A DNA stretch of 34,015 nucleotides from Culturomica sp. (GCA_031271755.1 JAISVB010000068.1:1-34015), one strand, 5' to 3'. Shown: positions 15,934 through 23,814, counted from the stretch's first letter. Program-made: numbers and translations. Notes: generated from the sequence alone by a model not told the origin.

Positions 15934-16257
15934 TCAATATTCGGGATTGTATCGTCTTTCTCCGTTATCTCTGCGGTAAGGTCTGCGACCGTTGCTGCTT
16001 CTCTCTCCGCCTTCTTCACGCGGACGCGCTTTTTTCACCACAATTTTACGTCCCTGAAACTCCGTTTCATTCAACGCATTAATGGCATTCATCCCTTCAG
16101 TGTCGTCTTCCATCTCCACAAATCCAAAACATTTAGAATTACCGGTATCTCTGTCCATGATAATCTTGGCAGAGCTTACATGACCGTACTCTCCGAAGAG
16201 AGCTTCCAAGTCCTCACCAGTTGTGGCAGAACTCATTTTTGCAACAAAAATATTCAC
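15934..16257 (-). CDS. RRM-type RNA-binding protein
   Basis: 107 residues. A single RNA-recognition motif fills residues 1-80: RNP2 is MNIFVAKM (1-8) and RNP1 is KCFGFVEM (42-49), with aromatic F44 and F46 at RNA-contact positions. The tail (about 81-107) is Arg/Gly/Asn/Tyr-rich, typical of small bacterial RRM proteins resembling cyanobacterial Rbp proteins. Such proteins are abundant in Bacteroidota and act as global RNA binders or chaperones. It is a one-gene unit with its own -7 element upstream (16353-16346) and a terminator downstream. The long leader (about 80 nt) could hold regulatory RNA structure, but I could not define any. Confidence 0.92.
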   Translation of the reverse strand: MNIFVAKMSSATTGEDLEALFGEYGHVSSAKIIMDRDTGNSKCFGFVEMEDDTEGMNAINALNETEFQGRKIVVKKARPREEGGERSSNGRRPYRRDNGERRYNPEY

Positions 16258-16345
16258 ACTAAATAAATTAAATTAATAAATCCGCAAAAGCATTTACGGA
16301 ATCACTTCGCTAATTTTCAGGGAATCCGATCACTTTTACCGTCGA

Positions 16346-16353
16346 CAAAGATA
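16346..16353 (-). promoter_or_regulatory. Probable promoter (-7) of the RRM gene
   Basis: Minus-strand TATCTTTG (16353-16346) matches TAnnTTTG. It lies about 90 bp upstream of the RRM start codon, giving a leader of about 80 nt. No clear -33 element. Confidence 0.45.
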
Positions 16354-16505
16354 AAGCAAATTCTCCATACTCCGGATTTATTTCATAAATTTATTTTCAC
16401 GCCCCTTGAACGTATAAATCCGATTGTTTTTTCCTGTTCCGACCTTTGCCTCCGCAAACGAAAACAACGGGAATTATGCAAATGGTATAATACCGTGATA
16501 AGTTG

Positions 16506-16513
16506 TATCTTTG
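16506..16513 (+). promoter_or_regulatory. Probable promoter (-7) of the SDR gene
   Basis: TATCTTTG (16506-16513) matches TAnnTTTG, 43 bp before the SDR start codon. A GGTAT-A-ATACC palindrome (16484-16494) lies where the -33 region would be and could be an operator. Confidence 0.45.
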
Positions 16514-16556
16514 TTCACAGAAATAAGATCATGCACGAATCAATGAACAAAAAGAG

Positions 16557-17279
16557 ATGAACGGCAAACGGGCAATTGTAGTCGGGGCTACTTCGGGAAT
16601 CGGCAGAGGAGTGGCCGAAGTATTGTCCCAAAACGGTTATTTGGTGGGAATTACCGGACGGAGGAGCGAAAAATTAGCGGAGTTGCAGGCGCAAAATCCC
16701 CAAGCGTTCCGGGTCAAAAGTTTCGATGTGTATGACACAGACACCGTCGTTCAAAACCTGGAGGAGTTGGTGGCGGAACTCGGCGGTTTGGATCTGCTTC
16801 TCTTCAATTCGGGGACGGGACACCGGAATCCGGCGCTCGATTTTGACAAGGAGATCGAGGCCATCCGGGTGAACGTGGTGGGCTTTACCCGTGTGATTGA
16901 CTGGGCTTTTGCTTTTTTCGCCCGGCAAAACAGCGGACACCTGGCCTCCGTAAGTTCCATCGCCGGCATTCGCGGGAATCGTTTCGCCCCTGCTTATGGC
17001 GCCACAAAAGCGTTTCAGATCAACTACCTGGAGAGTTTGCGGGCCAAAGCCGGAAAAGAGAAGCGCCGGATGCAGATCACCGATATCCGCCCCGGATTCG
17101 TAGACACGGCTATGGCACAGGGCGACAATGTGTTTTGGGTGGCGCCCGTCGAGAAAGCCGCCCGGCAAATATACAAGGCGCTCCGCTCGGAAAAACAGAT
17201 CGTTTACATCACCAAACGTTGGCGTTACGTAGCCCTGCTGATGAAAATCCTGCCGAAATGGCTGTGGAATAAAATTTAA
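16557..17279 (+). CDS. Short-chain dehydrogenase/reductase, classical SDR
   Basis: 240 residues, one Rossmann domain. The cofactor loop is GATSGIG (10-16), followed by TGRRSEKL (32-39), where the two arginines favour NADP(H). The active site is S133 with Y146-G-A-T-K150, and N105 is the fourth catalytic residue. It resembles the uncharacterised SDR group annotated as YqjQ/DltE-like or ketoacyl-reductase-like oxidoreductases; the substrate is unknown. The C-terminal part is basic and hydrophobic (VALLMKILPKWLWNKI), possibly membrane-associating. A fatty-acyl-CoA synthetase gene follows 91 bp downstream on the same strand, which would fit lipid metabolism, but this is only context. Confidence 0.88.
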   Translation: MNGKRAIVVGATSGIGRGVAEVLSQNGYLVGITGRRSEKLAELQAQNPQAFRVKSFDVYDTDTVVQNLEELVAELGGLDLLLFNSGTGHRNPALDFDKEIEAIRVNVVGFTRVIDWAFAFFARQNSGHLASVSSIAGIRGNRFAPAYGATKAFQINYLESLRAKAGKEKRRMQITDIRPGFVDTAMAQGDNVFWVAPVEKAARQIYKALRSEKQIVYITKRWRYVALLMKILPKWLWNKI

Positions 17280-17370
17280 GCCATACCTTTACCGGGAAAT
17301 AGCTAAAAAACTGTTTCCGGATTGACGGTAAAACCGTCCGGTTGTATTTCTACGGGATAATAAAGAGTGG

Positions 17371-19278
17371 ATGAACACGATCATTGATTTATTCGAACGC
17401 AGTTGCTTGAAATTTCCGGACAATCCGTATTTGTGGGAGAAAAAGGCGGGGAAATATGAAGCGTTGACCTACCGGAAAACACAAGCGCGGGTACGGGAAC
17501 TGGCCGGTGGGTTGATGTCTGAGGGATTGAAGCGGGGGCAACGTGTGGCTTTGCTCAGCGAAGGGTGCAGCGATTGGGTTTGCAGTGAATTGGCTATATT
17601 ATACGCGGGGGGATGCTGTGTTCCCTTAAATGTCCGGCTGACGGAACAGGAACTGGTATTCCGGCTGAACCATTCCGGCGCCCGTTTTGTCTTTGTGTCG
17701 ATTTACTTCTCCACTGTCCTGGAAAAGATCCTGCACCGGTTGGAATCGGTTGAAACGTTTTTTGTTTTCGGACGGATTGCATCCCACGGCACCGGGTGCA
17801 TTCCCATTGGGAAGCTGATCAAAAACGGGAAGCAGTGGCTGGCAACCCATGCCGGAGAGCTGGAGCGGACAGCCCATTCCGTACGGGAAGAGGATCTGGC
17901 CAATATTTCGTATACCTCCGGAACAACGGCGGAACCCAAAGGGGTCATGCTGACCCACGGAAACTACGTGAGCAACGTATTGCAGGCCGATACCCTGATC
18001 CGCATCCCCGAATACTACAAAGTACTGCTTTTTCTCCCCTGGGATCACAGTTTCGCCCACACGGTGGGCATCTACTCCTTCATGTACAACGGAGCTTCGC
18101 TGGCGGCGGTGGATTTTGGCCGTTCTCCCCTGGAATTTATACAGAATATTCCGCAAAACATGCGGGAGATCAAACCGCACATCCTGCTCAGCGTGCCGTC
18201 CATTGCCCGGAATTTCCGGAAGAATATCGAAGCGGGGATTGCCGGAAAAGGGAAACTGACCGGTTTTCTGTACCGGTTAGGATTGCAGTTGGGGTACTGG
18301 TATTACGGCGACGGCAATTACAAGGGAAAGGGGATCAAAGCGGTAGCCCGTCCGTTGATTGGGTTGTTCGACAGGGTTGTATTTAAAAAGATCCGGAAAA
18401 ACTTCGGAGGAAATCTCCGCTACTTTATTGGTGGCGGAGCCCTGCTTGACAGGGAATTGCAGCATTATTACCGGGCGTTGGGCATTCCGATGTACCAGGG
18501 ATACGGGTTGTCCGAAGCCTCTCCCGTCATCAGTTCCAACACCCCGGAGCACCACCGGTTCGGTACATCCGGATGGCCGGTAACCCCCATGGAGTTGAAG
18601 ATCTGTGCACCCGACGGACAGGAACTGCCTCCCGGAGAATCCGGTGAAATTGTGATCCGCGGGGGAAATGTCATGAAGGGGTATTGGCGGAACGAGGAAT
18701 CGACGGCCGAAACACTCCGGGACGGATGGCTGTACACCGGTGACTTGGGACACGTGGACGGGCAGGGATATTTGGTCGTACAGGGGCGGTTCAAGTCTTT
18801 GCTGATAGCCAACGACGGGGAGAAATATAGCCCGGAGGGGATGGAGGAAGCCATTGTAGAAGCCTCTCCCTACATCGATAACTGCGTATTGTACAACAAT
18901 CAGTCCCCCTATACGGTCGGCCTGATTGTTCCCGCTAAAGCGGCTTTGAAAGAGTACGTGAAGGGGCGGGGAGTGGTTCCGGACTCTGTAGAGGGATATA
19001 AACTGATGCTGGCAAAAATAGGCGAGGAGTTGATGGGGTTCCGGTACGGCGGGAAACATGCCGGCCTCTTTCCGGAACGCTGGCTGCCTGCGGTGGTGGC
19101 GATCCTTCCGGCTCCGTTGAGCGAACAGAACGGAACGATCAACTCCACCGGCAAAACCGTCCGCCGGAGAGTGACCGAAGTATACCGGGAGGAGATCGAT
19201 CGCGCTTATACGGCGGATGGGAAGGAGATCCAGAATGTGGACAACACCCGGAACATAAAAAAGCTTATGGGATTGTGA
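17371..19278 (+). CDS. Long-chain fatty-acid-CoA ligase (AMP-forming)
   Basis: 635 residues, ANL superfamily. It activates fatty acids to acyl-CoA via an acyl-adenylate. The AMP-binding P-loop is YTSGTTAEPKG (181-191). Further motifs are YQGYGLSEASPV (ATP and acyl contacts), the GWLYTGDLGHVD block and the hinge QGRFKSLLIANDGEKYSPEG, typical of long-chain enzymes with a KYSPE/IAPxxIE-type ending. A lysine in the C-terminal lobe, STGKTVRRRV (near 602), matches the catalytic A10 lysine. The long-chain class rather than acetyl-CoA synthetase is supported by length and the LFLPWDHSFAHTVGIYSF segment. It lies between an SDR gene and ispG on the same strand. Confidence 0.9.
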   Translation: MNTIIDLFERSCLKFPDNPYLWEKKAGKYEALTYRKTQARVRELAGGLMSEGLKRGQRVALLSEGCSDWVCSELAILYAGGCCVPLNVRLTEQELVFRLNHSGARFVFVSIYFSTVLEKILHRLESVETFFVFGRIASHGTGCIPIGKLIKNGKQWLATHAGELERTAHSVREEDLANISYTSGTTAEPKGVMLTHGNYVSNVLQADTLIRIPEYYKVLLFLPWDHSFAHTVGIYSFMYNGASLAAVDFGRSPLEFIQNIPQNMREIKPHILLSVPSIARNFRKNIEAGIAGKGKLTGFLYRLGLQLGYWYYGDGNYKGKGIKAVARPLIGLFDRVVFKKIRKNFGGNLRYFIGGGALLDRELQHYYRALGIPMYQGYGLSEASPVISSNTPEHHRFGTSGWPVTPMELKICAPDGQELPPGESGEIVIRGGNVMKGYWRNEESTAETLRDGWLYTGDLGHVDGQGYLVVQGRFKSLLIANDGEKYSPEGMEEAIVEASPYIDNCVLYNNQSPYTVGLIVPAKAALKEYVKGRGVVPDSVEGYKLMLAKIGEELMGFRYGGKHAGLFPERWLPAVVAILPAPLSEQNGTINSTGKTVRRRVTEVYREEIDRAYTADGKEIQNVDNTRNIKKLMGL

Positions 19279-19315
19279 CCATTCCCTGATCGCATACAAC
19301 CAAAACAGAACAGCC

Positions 19316-21205
19316 ATGCGGCGACACACCGGTACCGTACAGATCGGTACGCTTACACTTTCGTCCGAAGAACCGGTAGCGGTTCAATCCATGCTGAACA
19401 CCCACACGCTGGACACCGAGGCCTGTGTGGAGCAGGCCATCCGTATCATCGAAGCCGGCGGGCAGTTGGTGCGGATCACGGCGCAGGGAGTGAAGGAGGC
19501 CGAAAATCTGAAAAATATCCGGGACCGTTTGCGGGGAAGGGGCTACACCACTCCGCTCTCGGCCGATATCCATTTCACTCCGGAAGCGGCGATGGTAGCT
19601 GCCCGGTATGTGGAAAAGGTGCGGATCAATCCGGGCAATTTCGCCGACAAACGGGCGGTTTTCCGTCGTATGGAGTATACGGAAGAATCGTACGCGGAGG
19701 AGTTGCAGCAGTTGCGGGAAAAGTTTACGGCTTTTTTGGATGTTTGCCGGGAACACCGGACTGCCGTCCGCATCGGCACCAATCACGGCTCCCTTTCCGA
19801 CCGCATCCTGAACCGGTACGGGAACACGCCGGAAGGGATGGCGGAAGCTACGCTGGAATACCTCCGGATCTGCCGGGACACCGGATTCCGGGATGTTGTG
19901 ATCTCTTTAAAATCGAGTAACTGCCGGATCATGGTAACGGCCGTACGGTTGTTGGTTCAAGCGATGGAACGGGAGGGAATGGAGTATCCTTTGCACTTAG
20001 GCGTTACGGAAGCGGGGGAAGGAGAGGACGGGCGGATCCGTTCGGCGGCCGGTATCGGCTGCCTGTTGAACGAAGGGATCGGGGATACGATCCGGGTTTC
20101 CCTGACAGAAGCTCCCGAACGCGAGATCCCGGTAGCCCGCCTGTTGACGGATGTCTGCATTCCCCGTTACGAACAGCACCGGACGACAGTTTCGGGCACG
20201 CAGACCTGTCCGTTTATTGTGGCGGATGTTTCGGCGGAAGAGACCATCGACGAAAAGGTGACGGCGGCGTTGGATTTCCGGGATCCGGGAGAGGCGGATC
20301 CCGCTTTGGGGCTCCGGTTGTCGGCCGGGCGGAAAGCTCCCGAAATGATCTATACCGAAGCGCTCGGCCCCGAATGGACCAAACTGCCGGAAGAAACTAT
20401 CGTTGTGGTGCCTTACGCGAATTTGGATGTGGCATGCATTTACAACCGGAATGCTTCCCCCCTGATGACGGCGGCAACCTATAAGAAGCACAAGACAACG
20501 GCCGGCAGGTTCCGTTTTGTGGAATTAAATGATGTTGCGGAATTGGATGCGGAATTGACGGCTGCTCTGAAACAGGATAAAAAAGCGGTGGCGGTTCTCT
20601 CCTCCGTTCCGGATTATGCTCGCTATCGCTCCTGGCCGGATCTGCTCCTCCGTTCCGGATTGCCGGAACTGCCGGTGATTATCCGGGTGAAGCCGGAACA
20701 GTTCGAGCCGGACAGGACGCCGCTGGAAATTGCCGCCCATACGGCCGGGCTCTTTATCGATCGTTTAGCGGCCGGACTGTGGATCACCTTTCCGGGGGCG
20801 GGCAACAGCCTGACTGCCCTGGAACTGAGCCGGAACATCCTGCAGTCGGTGGGAGCGAGGCGGTACAAGGCGGAATTTGTCAGTTGCCCCGGCTGCGGAC
20901 GCACCCTCTACAATCTGGAAGAGGCGGTCAGCCGGGTAAAATCGGCTTTTGCACATTTGGACCGGCTAAAAATTGCCGTGATGGGATGCGTAGTGAACGG
21001 GCCGGGGGAGATGGGGGATGCCGACTACGGTTATGTCGGCGCCGGCAACGGAAAAGTCAATCTTTACAAGGGGCAGCAGATGGTCAAAACAGCCGTGCCG
21101 GAAAGCGAAGCCGTCGCCGCTCTGGAACAATTGATCCGGGAAAACGGGGAGTGGACGGAACGGCTTGTTTTAACGGAAAATGATATAAATACTTCGGTGA
21201 AATAA
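19316..21205 (+). CDS. ispG: (E)-4-hydroxy-3-methylbut-2-enyl-diphosphate synthase, large form
   Basis: 629 residues. IspG (GcpE) converts MEcPP to HMBPP in the MEP isoprenoid pathway. The N-terminal TIM barrel begins with RRHTGTVQIGTLTLSS and the PVAVQSMLNTHT motif. The C-terminal cluster domain has ligands C524, C527 (SCPGCGRTLYN), C558 (MGCVVNGPGE) and E565. Between barrel and cluster domain there is an insert of roughly 250 residues, typical of Bacteroidota, Chlamydia and plant IspG; the short form has about 370 residues. The insert is known as a second barrel-like structural domain without its own active site. The gene starts 37 bp after the acyl-CoA ligase, so it could be transcribed from upstream. 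Confidence 0.95.
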   Translation: MRRHTGTVQIGTLTLSSEEPVAVQSMLNTHTLDTEACVEQAIRIIEAGGQLVRITAQGVKEAENLKNIRDRLRGRGYTTPLSADIHFTPEAAMVAARYVEKVRINPGNFADKRAVFRRMEYTEESYAEELQQLREKFTAFLDVCREHRTAVRIGTNHGSLSDRILNRYGNTPEGMAEATLEYLRICRDTGFRDVVISLKSSNCRIMVTAVRLLVQAMEREGMEYPLHLGVTEAGEGEDGRIRSAAGIGCLLNEGIGDTIRVSLTEAPEREIPVARLLTDVCIPRYEQHRTTVSGTQTCPFIVADVSAEETIDEKVTAALDFRDPGEADPALGLRLSAGRKAPEMIYTEALGPEWTKLPEETIVVVPYANLDVACIYNRNASPLMTAATYKKHKTTAGRFRFVELNDVAELDAELTAALKQDKKAVAVLSSVPDYARYRSWPDLLLRSGLPELPVIIRVKPEQFEPDRTPLEIAAHTAGLFIDRLAAGLWITFPGAGNSLTALELSRNILQSVGARRYKAEFVSCPGCGRTLYNLEEAVSRVKSAFAHLDRLKIAVMGCVVNGPGEMGDADYGYVGAGNGKVNLYKGQQMVKTAVPESEAVAALEQLIRENGEWTERLVLTENDINTSVK

Positions 21206-21330
21206 TACAGTGATTGCTCCGTCGTAGTTTATTTTTTTTTGGAATTTTGCAGTATGAATACAATAGGACAAACGAAAATAAACTCACTATTGTGGAAAAC
21301 GCGCATAAAAAGACCCCTTAGAAACTGAGG

Positions 21331-21368
21331 AAATTGACCCCGTTTTCAAGGGGTCAATTTAGGCGTTT
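21331..21368 (+). terminator. Strong intrinsic terminator, plus strand
   Basis: AAATTGACCCC (21331-21341) pairs perfectly with GGGGTCAATTT (21350-21360) over 11 bp with an 8-nt loop. A run of seven T (21366-21372 region) follows after AGGCG. It is 125 bp past the ispG stop codon and probably ends that transcript. Confidence 0.65.
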
Positions 21369-21380
21369 TTTTCAATAAAA

Positions 21381-21415
21381 CAAAAATCCCCGCAATTGTT
21401 GATATTGCGGGGATT
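21381..21415 (-). terminator. Strong intrinsic terminator, minus strand, without an assigned gene
   Basis: AATCCCCGCAAT (21385-21396) pairs with ATTGCGGGGATT (21404-21415), a 12-bp stem. On the minus strand a T-rich tract follows (21386-21375 region). The tRNA-Val transcript has its own terminator earlier, so this one points to another minus-strand RNA. Confidence 0.6.
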
Positions 21416-21448
21416 GACTTCCCTTTTTCGCCTTTCGGCTTTCTTATA

Positions 21449-21466
21449 CTGTGGGCGCTGAGGGAT
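21449..21466 (-). repeat. 18-bp duplicate of the tRNA-Val 3' end
   Basis: On the minus strand ATCCCTCAGCGCCCACAG is identical to the 3' end of tRNA-Val plus two flanking bases (21607-21590), 141 bp further along. The remainder of the tRNA is not conserved here. This is the pattern left by tRNA-targeting integrases (att site), but partial tRNA duplication is also possible. Confidence 0.6.
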
Positions 21467-21552
21467 GACTCGGAACTTCGTTCCTCGAGAACATGTTACG
21501 AACCCCGGCCTGCCCTTCATTCGAATCCCTTCTGAACTTTCCGAAAAGGCAT

Positions 21553-21582
21553 AAAAAAAGGAATCCTTAGAGATTCCTTTTT
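21553..21582 (-). terminator. Terminator after tRNA-Val
   Basis: AAAAAGGAATC (21555-21565) pairs with GATTCCTTTTT (21572-21582), an 11-bp stem with a 6-nt loop. On the minus strand it lies just downstream of the tRNA and is followed by seven T. Confidence 0.8.
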
Positions 21583-21592
21583 CTGTTTTCTG

Positions 21593-21667
21593 TGGGCGCT
21601 GAGGGATTCGAACCCCCGACCCTCTGGGTGTAAACCAGATGCTCTGAACCAGCTGAGCTAAGCGCCC
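21593..21667 (-). tRNA. tRNA-Val, anticodon TAC
   Basis: 75 nt on the minus strand. Acceptor stem GGGCGCT pairs with AGCGCCC, discriminator base A at 21593. The D arm is GCTCAGCTGGTTCAGAGC. The anticodon stem TCTGG/CCAGA encloses the loop TTTACAC, giving anticodon TAC (reads GUA and other valine codons). The T arm is GGGGGTTCGAATCCC. The 3' CCA is not encoded. A terminator follows at 21582-21553. Confidence 0.95.
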
Positions 21668-21751
21668 GTGCTTAACAGCGGGTACAAATGTATAGCTTTT
21701 TTCATTCCCTCCAAAATATTTTTAAAAAACTTTTTTGAGAATTTATTTTTT

Positions 21752-21759
21752 TACCTTTG
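21752..21759 (+). promoter_or_regulatory. Probable promoter (-7) of the TonB-C gene
   Basis: TACCTTTG (21752-21759) matches TAnnTTTG, 22 bp before the ATG at 21782. A TTTG at 21734-21737 is 14 bp upstream, shorter than usual. The region is very AT-rich. Confidence 0.5.
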
Positions 21760-21781
21760 TCCGGAGAGTAAATGATTGAAT

Positions 21782-22234
21782 ATGAATCCGGTTATCTTTT
21801 GGCTATTTTGGGGAGGCTGTTTTTTCCTGCAAACGGGGAAAGAAAATCCGATCGTTCCGGCCGGAAAGGAGGGGAGGGATTCTCTGAGTCAGGTGCAAAC
21901 GGATAGCTTGCCGGCACCCTTTTTCCCTGCCGATACGTGTCTTCCTTTCAATTACGAAAATGTGCGGAACTACATTTTCCGGCGGATGTATTACCCTCCG
22001 GCGGCCAAAGAGCAAGAGATCGAGGGTACGGTTGTTGTGGGATTCCGGATCACGGAATCCGGAATAGTAGACAGGATCCGGGTGGTTCGGCACGTACATC
22101 CACTCTTGGATTCTGCGGCCATCCGTTTGATCCGAGATATGCCTGAGTGGCGCCCGGTTTATGTGCGGGGAGAGCCGACAGCCTTTGAATACGAAGTACC
22201 GGTCATATTTGAACTGATAGAGCCGAAACCGTAG
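21782..22234 (+). CDS. Small exported protein with TonB C-terminal domain
   Basis: 150 residues from the ATG at 21782; a TTG at 21776 is in frame but less likely. The N-terminus is a hydrophobic export signal (VIFWLFWGGCFFLQTG). Residues about 57-148 are a TonB C-terminal domain: YIFRRMYYPPAAKEQEIEGTVVVGF-like opening, GIVDRIRVVR strand, then LDSAAIRLIRDMPEWRPV and a final FEYEVPVIFEL strand. Canonical TonB proteins span the inner membrane and have a long Pro-rich region; here both a classical TM-plus-ExbBD context and the Pro-rich spacer are missing. Such stand-alone domains occur in Bacteroidota and may work with outer-membrane receptors or be peptidase/regulator accessories. Its function is unknown. 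It is convergent with rnhA (25 bp gap). Confidence 0.82.
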   Translation: MNPVIFWLFWGGCFFLQTGKENPIVPAGKEGRDSLSQVQTDSLPAPFFPADTCLPFNYENVRNYIFRRMYYPPAAKEQEIEGTVVVGFRITESGIVDRIRVVRHVHPLLDSAAIRLIRDMPEWRPVYVRGEPTAFEYEVPVIFELIEPKP

Positions 22235-22259
22235 TACCGGAATCGCCGGACGATCGATT

Positions 22260-22739
22260 TCAAATGCGGCGGGTAATTTCCGCTTCGTAGGCGTGATCGA
22301 TTTGCAGGGAGGGCATTTTAGAGGCGGCGACCGCCAACTGGTCGCACCGTTCGTTTTCCGGCACGGAAGCGTGTCCTTTGATCCACACGAACCGTACCCG
22401 GTGCTTCCGGAACACCGACAGGAAGCGTTTCCACAAGTCGGGATTCTTCTTTCCCCGGAACCCCTTTTTTTCCCAGTCGAACACCCAGTTTTTTTCAACG
22501 GCGTCCACCACATAGCGGGAATCGGAGTATACCACCACCTCGGCGCCCTCTTTTTTGAGGGCTTCCAGCCCGGCGATCACCGCCAGCAACTCCATCCGGT
22601 TGTTGGTGGTTTTCCGGAATCCGCCCATCAACTCCTTGCGGTGCGGGCCGGAAAGCAGGACAACGCCGAAACCGCCCGGCCCCGGATTCCCGCTGGCCGC
22701 TCCGTCGGTATAGATCGTAATTTGATTCGGCGTCGTCAT
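22260..22739 (-). CDS. rnhA: Ribonuclease HI
   Basis: 159 residues from the ATG at 22739 (MTTPNQITIYTDGAASGNPG). The open frame extends 25 codons further upstream but crosses the promoter-like element, so the inner start was chosen. RNase HI removes RNA from RNA:DNA hybrids. The catalytic acids are all present: D12 (YTDGAASGNPG), E50 (NNRMELLAV), D73 (YSDSRYVVD) and D133 (ERCDQLA); H123 lies in the KGHASVPENE loop. A Lys/Trp-rich stretch at 83-115 (VEKNWVFDWEKKGFRGKKNPDLWKR) is the basic protrusion used for substrate binding. Length is normal for the family (about 155). Confidence 0.95.
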   Translation of the reverse strand: MTTPNQITIYTDGAASGNPGPGGFGVVLLSGPHRKELMGGFRKTTNNRMELLAVIAGLEALKKEGAEVVVYSDSRYVVDAVEKNWVFDWEKKGFRGKKNPDLWKRFLSVFRKHRVRFVWIKGHASVPENERCDQLAVAASKMPSLQIDHAYEAEITRRI

Positions 22740-22754
22740 AGGCAAAAATTTCAG

Positions 22755-22791
22755 CAAAAATACGAATAGTTCGTTGAAAACTGTATTTTTG
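22755..22791. promoter_or_regulatory. Closely spaced divergent promoters for rnhA and the threonine dehydrogenase
   Basis: Minus-strand TATTTTTG (22762-22755) faces rnhA and plus-strand TATTTTTG (22784-22791) faces the dehydrogenase. The two elements are identical and 21 bp apart, so their polymerase footprints overlap. Confidence 0.5.
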
Positions 22792-22818
22792 TCCCCCGAA
22801 TGGTAATTCCTCAATCAG

Positions 22819-23784
22819 ATGAAAAAAATACTCATTATCGGGGCCGGCGGGCAGATCGGCTCTGAGCTTGTGCCCTATCTCCGGGCTCTTTACGGAGACA
22901 ACAACGTCGTAGCGGCGGACATCAGCGTGGAAAAATGTAAAAACCTGGCGGAAGCGGGGCCTTTTGAAGCGTTGGACGTATTGGACAAAGGCCGGTACAT
23001 CGACATCGTCCGGAACTACAAGATCGACACCATCTTTAACTTGGTGGCGTTGTTGTCGGCTACGGGCGAAAAGAATCCGGAATTGGCCTGGAACATCAAC
23101 ATCGGGGCGCTGACCAATTCGCTGGGAATAGCCAAAGACAATCAGTGTGCGGTCTTTACGCCCAGTTCCATCGGCGCATTCGGGAAAGACACCCCCAAAG
23201 ACAAGACGCCGCAGGACACCCTGCAGCGTTCCAACACCACGATATACGGCGTGTGCAAAGTAACCGGCGAGCTGTTGAGCGATTACTACTTCAACCGCTT
23301 TGGGGTAGATACCCGGAGCGTGCGGTTCCCCGGATTGATCTCTTACGTAACCTTGCCGGGAGGGGGAACGACCGACTACGCCGTGGAGATATACTACGAA
23401 GCGTTGCGCAAAGGCGCCTTCACCTGCAACCTGCAAGCGGGCACATACATGGACATGATGTACATGCCCGATGCGCTCCGCGCCGTGGTGGAGCTGATGG
23501 AAGCCGATCCGAAAAAACTGAAGCACCGGAACAGTTTCAACATTGCGGCCATGAGTTTCGACCCGGAAGGGATCGCGGCGGAGATCCGCAAACACCTTCC
23601 GGCTTTCCGGTTGGACTACCGGATAGACCCTGTCAAGCAGGCGATAGCCGACAGTTGGCCAAACAGCATGGACGATTCGGCGGCGCACCGGGAATGGGGG
23701 TGGAAAGCGGAATACGACCTGAAAAAGATGACAGACGATATGCTCGTCAAAGTCAAAGAAAAAATGGCCAAAGGGTTGGCGTAA
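22819..23784 (+). CDS. NAD-dependent L-threonine 3-dehydrogenase, SDR (epimerase-like) type
   Basis: 321 residues of the extended SDR family. The cofactor motif is GAGGQIG (8-14). The active site pairs Y143 with K147 (TIYGVCKVTGE), and serines S116-S117 (TPSSIGAFG) are the third catalytic position. Segments SVRFPGLISY and DMMYMPDALRAVVELM, and the closing ADSWPNSMDDSAAHREWGW, are characteristic of SDR-type threonine dehydrogenases known from Bacteroidota and archaea. The enzyme oxidises L-threonine to 2-amino-3-ketobutyrate, which a CoA ligase (Kbl) cleaves to glycine and acetyl-CoA; kbl is not in this window. The main alternative is a sugar-nucleotide epimerase, but the SxxSxGAFG and C-terminal patterns favour Tdh. 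Confidence 0.85.
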   Translation: MKKILIIGAGGQIGSELVPYLRALYGDNNVVAADISVEKCKNLAEAGPFEALDVLDKGRYIDIVRNYKIDTIFNLVALLSATGEKNPELAWNINIGALTNSLGIAKDNQCAVFTPSSIGAFGKDTPKDKTPQDTLQRSNTTIYGVCKVTGELLSDYYFNRFGVDTRSVRFPGLISYVTLPGGGTTDYAVEIYYEALRKGAFTCNLQAGTYMDMMYMPDALRAVVELMEADPKKLKHRNSFNIAAMSFDPEGIAAEIRKHLPAFRLDYRIDPVKQAIADSWPNSMDDSAAHREWGWKAEYDLKKMTDDMLVKVKEKMAKGLA

Positions 23785-23786
23785 AT

Positions 23787-23814
23787 AAAAAAGCGGCTTG
23801 CAGGCCGCTTTTTT
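23787..23814 (+). terminator. Intrinsic terminator after the threonine dehydrogenase gene
   Basis: AAAAAAGCGGC (23787-23797) pairs with GCCGCTTTTTT (23804-23814), an 11-bp stem with a 6-nt loop, immediately after the stop codon. Confidence 0.85.

Larger units (their letters stand above)
21206..21592. other. Gene-poor 387-bp stretch between ispG and tRNA-Val
   Basis: No convincing protein gene is present. It holds three strong hairpins (21331-21360, 21385-21415, 21555-21582) and an 18-bp copy of the tRNA-Val 3' end (21449-21466). A 24-codon ATG frame (21254-21328) precedes the first hairpin but has no family match that I can see. Confidence 0.6.

Noticed and set aside
21449-21535. Second functional tRNA gene
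   Set aside because: Only the 3' end matches; the acceptor stem has no partner and no cloverleaf can be formed.
22495-23688. 397-codon antisense frame over rnhA and the threonine dehydrogenase
   Set aside because: It lies opposite two firmly identified genes and has no recognisable motifs.
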